This document shows positions 6,292 to 9,642 of a stretch of DNA of 9,642 bases, one piece after another. The stretch is from JAKEGK01 sp036507695. Lineage in GTDB: Bacteria > Pseudomonadota > Gammaproteobacteria > SZUA-152. A program made the translations under genes and the position numbers. The DNA is taken from the NCBI GenBank assembly GCA_036507695.1, contig DATCIR010000206.1, forward strand, positions 1-9,642, read 5' to 3'. The notes beneath the pieces are model-generated. The model was not told the origin of the DNA. It saw only the letters and a list, made by a program, of their open reading frames with translations, and ran no database searches. How positions within the stretch are numbered: position 1 is the first letter of the stretch; each line of letters opens with the position of its first letter.

Positions 6292-7749
6292 ATGACACGA
6301 TCATTCAAGATGTTTGTTAGGCAAGCGTCGAAGCTGTTGCCGTTATGCCTGGCGGTTTGTGTAGTTTCACAGACGTATGCTTGGGCAGGCAGCGAAGCGG
6401 GGGAGAGAGGGCGGAACGCGCCGCAACGCCTTGACACCAGCGGCACGGTGGGGGGTTCGGACGCCGGGCCGCGCATCGCAATGGACGACGAAGGCAACGC
6501 GATTGCGGTTTGGGTACAGTTCGATGGTTTGCCGCAGGAGTACGGCTTATGGGCAAACCGTTACACCGAGCGCAAGGGCTGGGGAGAACCGGAACGCATC
6601 AATGACTACGTCGGTCAAGCATCGTCGCCGAGTGTGGCAATGAACAAACGCGGTGCGGCCGTGGTGGTCTGGGTCGAGTACCCCGTGTTTGATCCCGACA
6701 ATCCTTCCGTGTCGTTCTACAGTGCATTATGGATGAGCCGCTACGCGCCCGGCACAGGATGGCAAGAGCCGCAACTGGTTGATGATGAGGCGCTGCCGCT
6801 TTTTCCCATTGTCGCTTTGGACGATGAAGGCAATGCCATCGTCGCTTATCACAGAATTAATGCAGCGACGGACGCCAATGTTTACGCTCGGCATTTGCCC
6901 GCAGACGGCTCGGTGGGAGCGGCTACCTTGCTGCAGCAGAGCGATACCGCGTTAGGAACCGCGCATCAGCTCGGCATGAACTCACGCGGTGATGCAATGG
7001 TAGTTTGGAACGAGTTCGATCGGGACGCGCTTACGTGGAAGATGTGGAGCAACCGGTTTGACCCGGCAACCGCGTGGAGCGGACCCGAGCTGATTCCAGG
7101 CGCCGAGGGCGGCTATATTCAAACCTCAGGATTGGGTGTGGACGCTCACGGTAATGCCATGGTGGCGTTTACCGCGATGAATGCGGATAACTATCAACAA
7201 AACGCCTACGCCAGCCGGTATGATGTGGCCTCGGGTTGGGAGCAGCCGGCGCTGTTGCAAGCCGGTACGGATTTTAACGCGGACTATTTGACGTTAGGCA
7301 TGAATAGCGGCGGCGAGGTTCACGTGGTGTGGCGCGAACTGGTCGATATGTGGTCGTACCCCTTTGTGTATCAAATGCACTCCAACCGTTACCGTCCAGG
7401 TATAGGCTGGGGCGAATCGCTACTGATCGGGGAAAGTTCCTCCAACTTTAGCGGCTCAACACGCATCGCCGTGGACAAAAAGGGCAACGCGTTCGCGGTA
7501 TGGCTGCAACTAAATCCGGATGCGCAGACCGACCCGTATGCCTACCCGCCAATGAATGTCTATGCGTATCGCTTTTCAGACCGCCGAGGACAGTGGAACC
7601 AGGGACGGAACTTGCAGCCTGGCGTGAATGAGGCCTACCTACCTGACTTGGCGATGGACAAAAAAGGCAAAGCCATGGCGGTGTGGAGTTCCATGGATAC
7701 GTCCACCTATGAAACAAATGCTTGGGCAGCACGCTTGCACAAGCGCTGA
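6292..7749 (+). CDS. Secreted repeat protein, probable eight-bladed beta-propeller
   Basis: The 485-residue product has a signal peptide with likely cleavage after AWA (residue 32). The mature part consists of repeats of 53-61 residues with the pattern I/L-A/G-M/V-D/N-x2-G-N-A-x-A/V-V-W, then a variable loop, then a Y/W-x-N/S-R-Y strand and G-W-x-x-P-x-L/I. The aligned M/L/V position falls at residues 64, 117, 176, 229, 283, 337, 394 and 455. The eighth copy stops after the A-x-R-L strand, and the piece it lacks (A-P-Q-R-L-D) is found at the N terminus just before the first repeat. That is the circular closure expected of a propeller. No catalytic motif is evident, so binding or a structural role is more likely than an enzyme; a sialidase-like fold without activity is an alternative. 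The Shine-Dalgarno GGGGGA lies 6 nt before the ATG. I recognise no named family. Confidence 0.85.
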   Translation: MTRSFKMFVRQASKLLPLCLAVCVVSQTYAWAGSEAGERGRNAPQRLDTSGTVGGSDAGPRIAMDDEGNAIAVWVQFDGLPQEYGLWANRYTERKGWGEPERINDYVGQASSPSVAMNKRGAAVVVWVEYPVFDPDNPSVSFYSALWMSRYAPGTGWQEPQLVDDEALPLFPIVALDDEGNAIVAYHRINAATDANVYARHLPADGSVGAATLLQQSDTALGTAHQLGMNSRGDAMVVWNEFDRDALTWKMWSNRFDPATAWSGPELIPGAEGGYIQTSGLGVDAHGNAMVAFTAMNADNYQQNAYASRYDVASGWEQPALLQAGTDFNADYLTLGMNSGGEVHVVWRELVDMWSYPFVYQMHSNRYRPGIGWGESLLIGESSSNFSGSTRIAVDKKGNAFAVWLQLNPDAQTDPYAYPPMNVYAYRFSDRRGQWNQGRNLQPGVNEAYLPDLAMDKKGKAMAVWSSMDTSTYETNAWAARLHKR

Positions 7750-7772
7750 TTTACCTATTAGTTATATAGAAC

Positions 7773-7829
7773 GCTGTGCCGTTCCTTGTCCCCGGCTTTT
7801 AAAAAGCATGAAGGATGAGGAACGGCAGC
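7773..7829 (+). terminator. Long stem-loop after the propeller gene, possible terminator
   Basis: GCTG (7773-7776) then, after a 2-nt bulge, CCGTTCCTTGTCC (7779-7791) pairs with 7813-7829, including AGGAACGG and CAGC, with two G-T wobbles. The loop holds a second small inverted repeat, GCTTTT / AAAAGC (7795-7807). The stem starts 24 nt after the stop codon. Only TTT follows, so intrinsic termination is not certain; it may act as an mRNA-stabilising hairpin. Confidence 0.45.
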
Positions 7830-8075
7830 TTTGCCTTGTCAATCGAGAAATAGATTCCAACCACGAACAACCTGGTATCTTACGCTGAAATCTCAAAAAG
7901 AACAGAGCAGGGAAGCGATACCCCGTCGAGCAAGAATATCTCTAGTCAAATTGAAACTAACGGTCTGTAGCGGGTAATCACCGATTACCCCCTGACGTTT
8001 ATTCTGCTGTACAAGTATGACAGTAGTCGACTGTCGACCGAGGCGCTGAACCGCAATATCACCGATGATATTCAG
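7830..8075. other. Decayed noncoding region with two small perfect hairpins
   Basis: No gene is supportable here. GGGTAATC / ACC / GATTACCC (7972-7990) is a perfect 8-bp hairpin, and AATATCA / CCGA / TGATATT (8055-8072) is a perfect 7-bp one. Both share the central nonamer ATCACCGAT, 81 bp apart. A frame open from 7971 runs into the nucleotidyltransferase remnant downstream, but its first part matches nothing I recognise. Confidence 0.4.
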
Positions 8076-8360
8076 TTGAACGAATCCCTCGCTGCCGCTA
8101 AGCAGTATAAGAAAGTACGCATCTTGCGCCATTGGGCGATTGTTCGAAAAACATTTGGTGTAACGGATGTTATTCGCGGTGCTATGGCAACATTTGACAA
8201 CGAAATAGAACTGGCTTTTATCGATGGTCCAATCGCAAAGGGGGAGGAGGCTGCGAGCAGTGATATAGATTTGCTGGTCAGGAGCCAAAAGGCAAACGCA
8301 AGACCCGAGATTTATCAAATTCATGCGAATAAAGGTGTTGCATGGACTTCCGATATTTAG
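8076..8360 (+). pseudogene. Nucleotidyltransferase-domain (wHTH-NTase regulator type) remnant
   Basis: The frame carries RKTFGVTDVIRGAM, then EIELAFIDGPIAKGEEAASSDIDLLV. This matches the central part of nucleotidyltransferase-fold proteins fused to a winged helix, which usually read RKTFGVADVLREAL and AFIYGSVAKGE, then SDIDLMV. The match starts near 8136 and stops at about 8280; the sequence after it does not continue the family, and the N-terminal winged helix is absent. The signature Gly-Ser of the active site reads Gly-Pro (GP), which should impair nucleotide transfer even if expressed. The only start is TTG at 8076 without a Shine-Dalgarno. I read it as an internal gene fragment. Its last codons overlap a potential upstream start (8342) of the next gene. 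Confidence 0.6.
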
Positions 8361-8407
8361 CGAGTGGCGGTAGACTATTCCTAATGCTTAACCTTATCGA
8401 ATTTCAA

Positions 8408-9642
8408 ATGATTATGCGGCGTCTGACTCTTATCCGATTATCAATGGTGGCAATGCTGTTGTTGGGCATTCAGGCTTGTGGCGGGGGGGGAGGTTCAAAC
8501 GGTACTGCTGTGCCGGACTGGGTGATTAGTGTTGATACGAATGACAGCGGGACGCCATTAAACAACGCCTTGCTTGGCCACTATGATTTGTCCGGCACGT
8601 TATATGACTACGACCTGGTCGGTGAGCTGATAACGAATATGCAGGCGGTAGGTTTTTCCGAATGGCGTGTAAGCGTGGGGCGCTGGGAGATCAGCACGGA
8701 AATGCTGCCCACGTTGACTGATAGTTCGGCTTGCCCCATAGACCCGGTGCTAACCAATCAGACGGCTACCGACCTGGACTTGATCAATGCGCGCAGTTGG
8801 TTCACGGATAACGGACAACCCGTCACGTTGATAGATACCCAAGACGACGCCCGTTATAACCTGGCTTACGTGCGGGGTGTCATCGATAAAGCGCTGGTTT
8901 TTGGCGCGATACCCTTTGTTTCCATTGATTTAATGCCCCTGGCGTTAAGCGCTAATCGTATTCCCAACCGTACCGATTGCACCACCAGCTTTATGAATGC
9001 GGTCAGCAATCATTGGCCGGCGGAGGCGGATAACCTGCTTTTCAGCCAAGCGGTTGTTGGTTTAGTCAAGCGCATTGTCGAGGGTGATTCCGGTGAGGCG
9101 GGGCGTCCAGTGACGCATTGGGAAATATGGAATGAACCGGAATTCGGTTATTTTTGGCATGAAGGACTCGCCGCGCGTACAACAGAATTTTTTAACATGG
9201 CGACATTCGCATTGCTTGCGCTGGATGAATACCGCAATACTTCAACAGACCCCAATGTACAGAACTTAAAATTTGGCTTGGCCAGTTTTGCCAGCGCGGC
9301 AACCGCCGTTGCTGCGCTGCAAGCCTATGATGTCAGCGCCGCACCCGTGCCAATGGATTTTATCTCCTTTCATTCCTACCACAATGATCCCTTGGCTATC
9401 GCCGCGGATATTGAGTTGGTCGCCAACGCAGCGGCCAATTCCACCAACTACCAGGATATCGAACTGGTGTTAGCGGAGTGGGGGTCGGATTTGGCGCTTA
9501 CCGCTGGTGATGCCGATTACGCCAACAGTATGCAACCACCCTTGCTAATGTCCAGCGCTATCGCCATGGGTGCGGCCCTGGGTCTGGATCGGGCGCATCA
9601 TTCCATCTTTTATGACTTTCATCCCGGCGTCAAATTGGGACT
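8408..9642 (+). CDS. Lipoprotein glycoside hydrolase, clan GH-A (GH39-like), 3' end outside the window
   Basis: The visible 411 codons begin with a lipoprotein signal peptide (MIMRR, hydrophobic core, IQAC lipobox, Cys24) followed by five glycines, a common lipidated-surface linker. The rest fits a (beta/alpha)8 glycosidase: WNEPE with the acid/base Glu243, MDFISFHSYH on a later strand, and LAEWG with the probable nucleophile Glu357. The spacing of about 114 residues between the two glutamates agrees with GH39 beta-xylosidase-type enzymes; GH5, GH44 or GH79-like relatives cannot be excluded. The substrate is likely a cell-surface or environmental glycan. No stop is reached before 9642, so the gene is partial. 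The start is uncertain: ATGs at 8342, 8384 and 8414 are in frame; 8342 has AAAGG upstream but would add 22 residues before the signal peptide. An 8-G tract lies at 8483-8490. Confidence 0.85.
   Translation, partial: MIMRRLTLIRLSMVAMLLLGIQACGGGGGSNGTAVPDWVISVDTNDSGTPLNNALLGHYDLSGTLYDYDLVGELITNMQAVGFSEWRVSVGRWEISTEMLPTLTDSSACPIDPVLTNQTATDLDLINARSWFTDNGQPVTLIDTQDDARYNLAYVRGVIDKALVFGAIPFVSIDLMPLALSANRIPNRTDCTTSFMNAVSNHWPAEADNLLFSQAVVGLVKRIVEGDSGEAGRPVTHWEIWNEPEFGYFWHEGLAARTTEFFNMATFALLALDEYRNTSTDPNVQNLKFGLASFASAATAVAALQAYDVSAAPVPMDFISFHSYHNDPLAIAADIELVANAAANSTNYQDIELVLAEWGSDLALTAGDADYANSMQPPLLMSSAIAMGAALGLDRAHHSIFYDFHPGVKLG

Noticed and set aside
7893..8324. Antisense open frame of 143 codons across the decayed region
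   Set aside because: The + strand over the same bases carries the recognisable nucleotidyltransferase motif; the antisense product resembles nothing and has no good start signal.

Overview
The window looks like a chromosomal stretch from a Gram-negative, probably gammaproteobacterial, genome. The evidence is an outer-membrane beta-barrel gene, a TIGR02647-type small protein (a family I know from Pseudomonas and relatives), an MscS-like channel, a lipobox lipoprotein and Shine-Dalgarno-led genes. Every gene I can support reads on the + strand. Base composition is moderate, with AT-rich intergenic patches.

Layout. (1) 1-628: a small secreted beta-barrel protein behind an extended -10 promoter. 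(2) 721-878: a nested inverted-repeat element (E1) with 14-bp perfect ends and near-identical 8-bp flanks, sitting just upstream of the Shine-Dalgarno of a TIGR02647-family gene (900-1145). (3) 1308-3110: a large MscS-like membrane protein with a signal peptide, a Pro/Thr/Ser tandem repeat and a long helical periplasmic domain. (4) 3111-3608: noncoding, holding a second nested inverted-repeat element (E2, 3385-3566). E2 shares its core with E1 in opposite orientation and again lies just upstream of a gene. (5) 3609-5817: a two-gene operon with a 79-residue membrane protein and a TauE/SafE-like transporter fused to two UspA domains. (6) 5818-6291: noncoding, ending in six copies of a 12-bp repeat placed directly before the Shine-Dalgarno of the next gene. 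(7) 6292-7749: a secreted protein made of about eight repeats, probably a closed eight-bladed propeller. (8) 7750-8407: a decayed region with a long stem-loop, two small palindromes and a broken nucleotidyltransferase remnant. (9) 8408-9642: a lipoprotein glycoside hydrolase (clan GH-A, GH39-like) that runs off the window.

Functionally the genes do not form one pathway. Most are envelope proteins: outer membrane, inner-membrane channel, inner-membrane anion exporter with a nucleotide-sensing tail, exported propeller and surface lipoprotein hydrolase. I see no defence island, CRISPR array, rRNA, tRNA or full insertion sequence. The most unusual material is the pair of related nested inverted-repeat elements, whose central hairpin keeps its loop while its stem bases change in a compensating way, and the 12-bp leader repeat.
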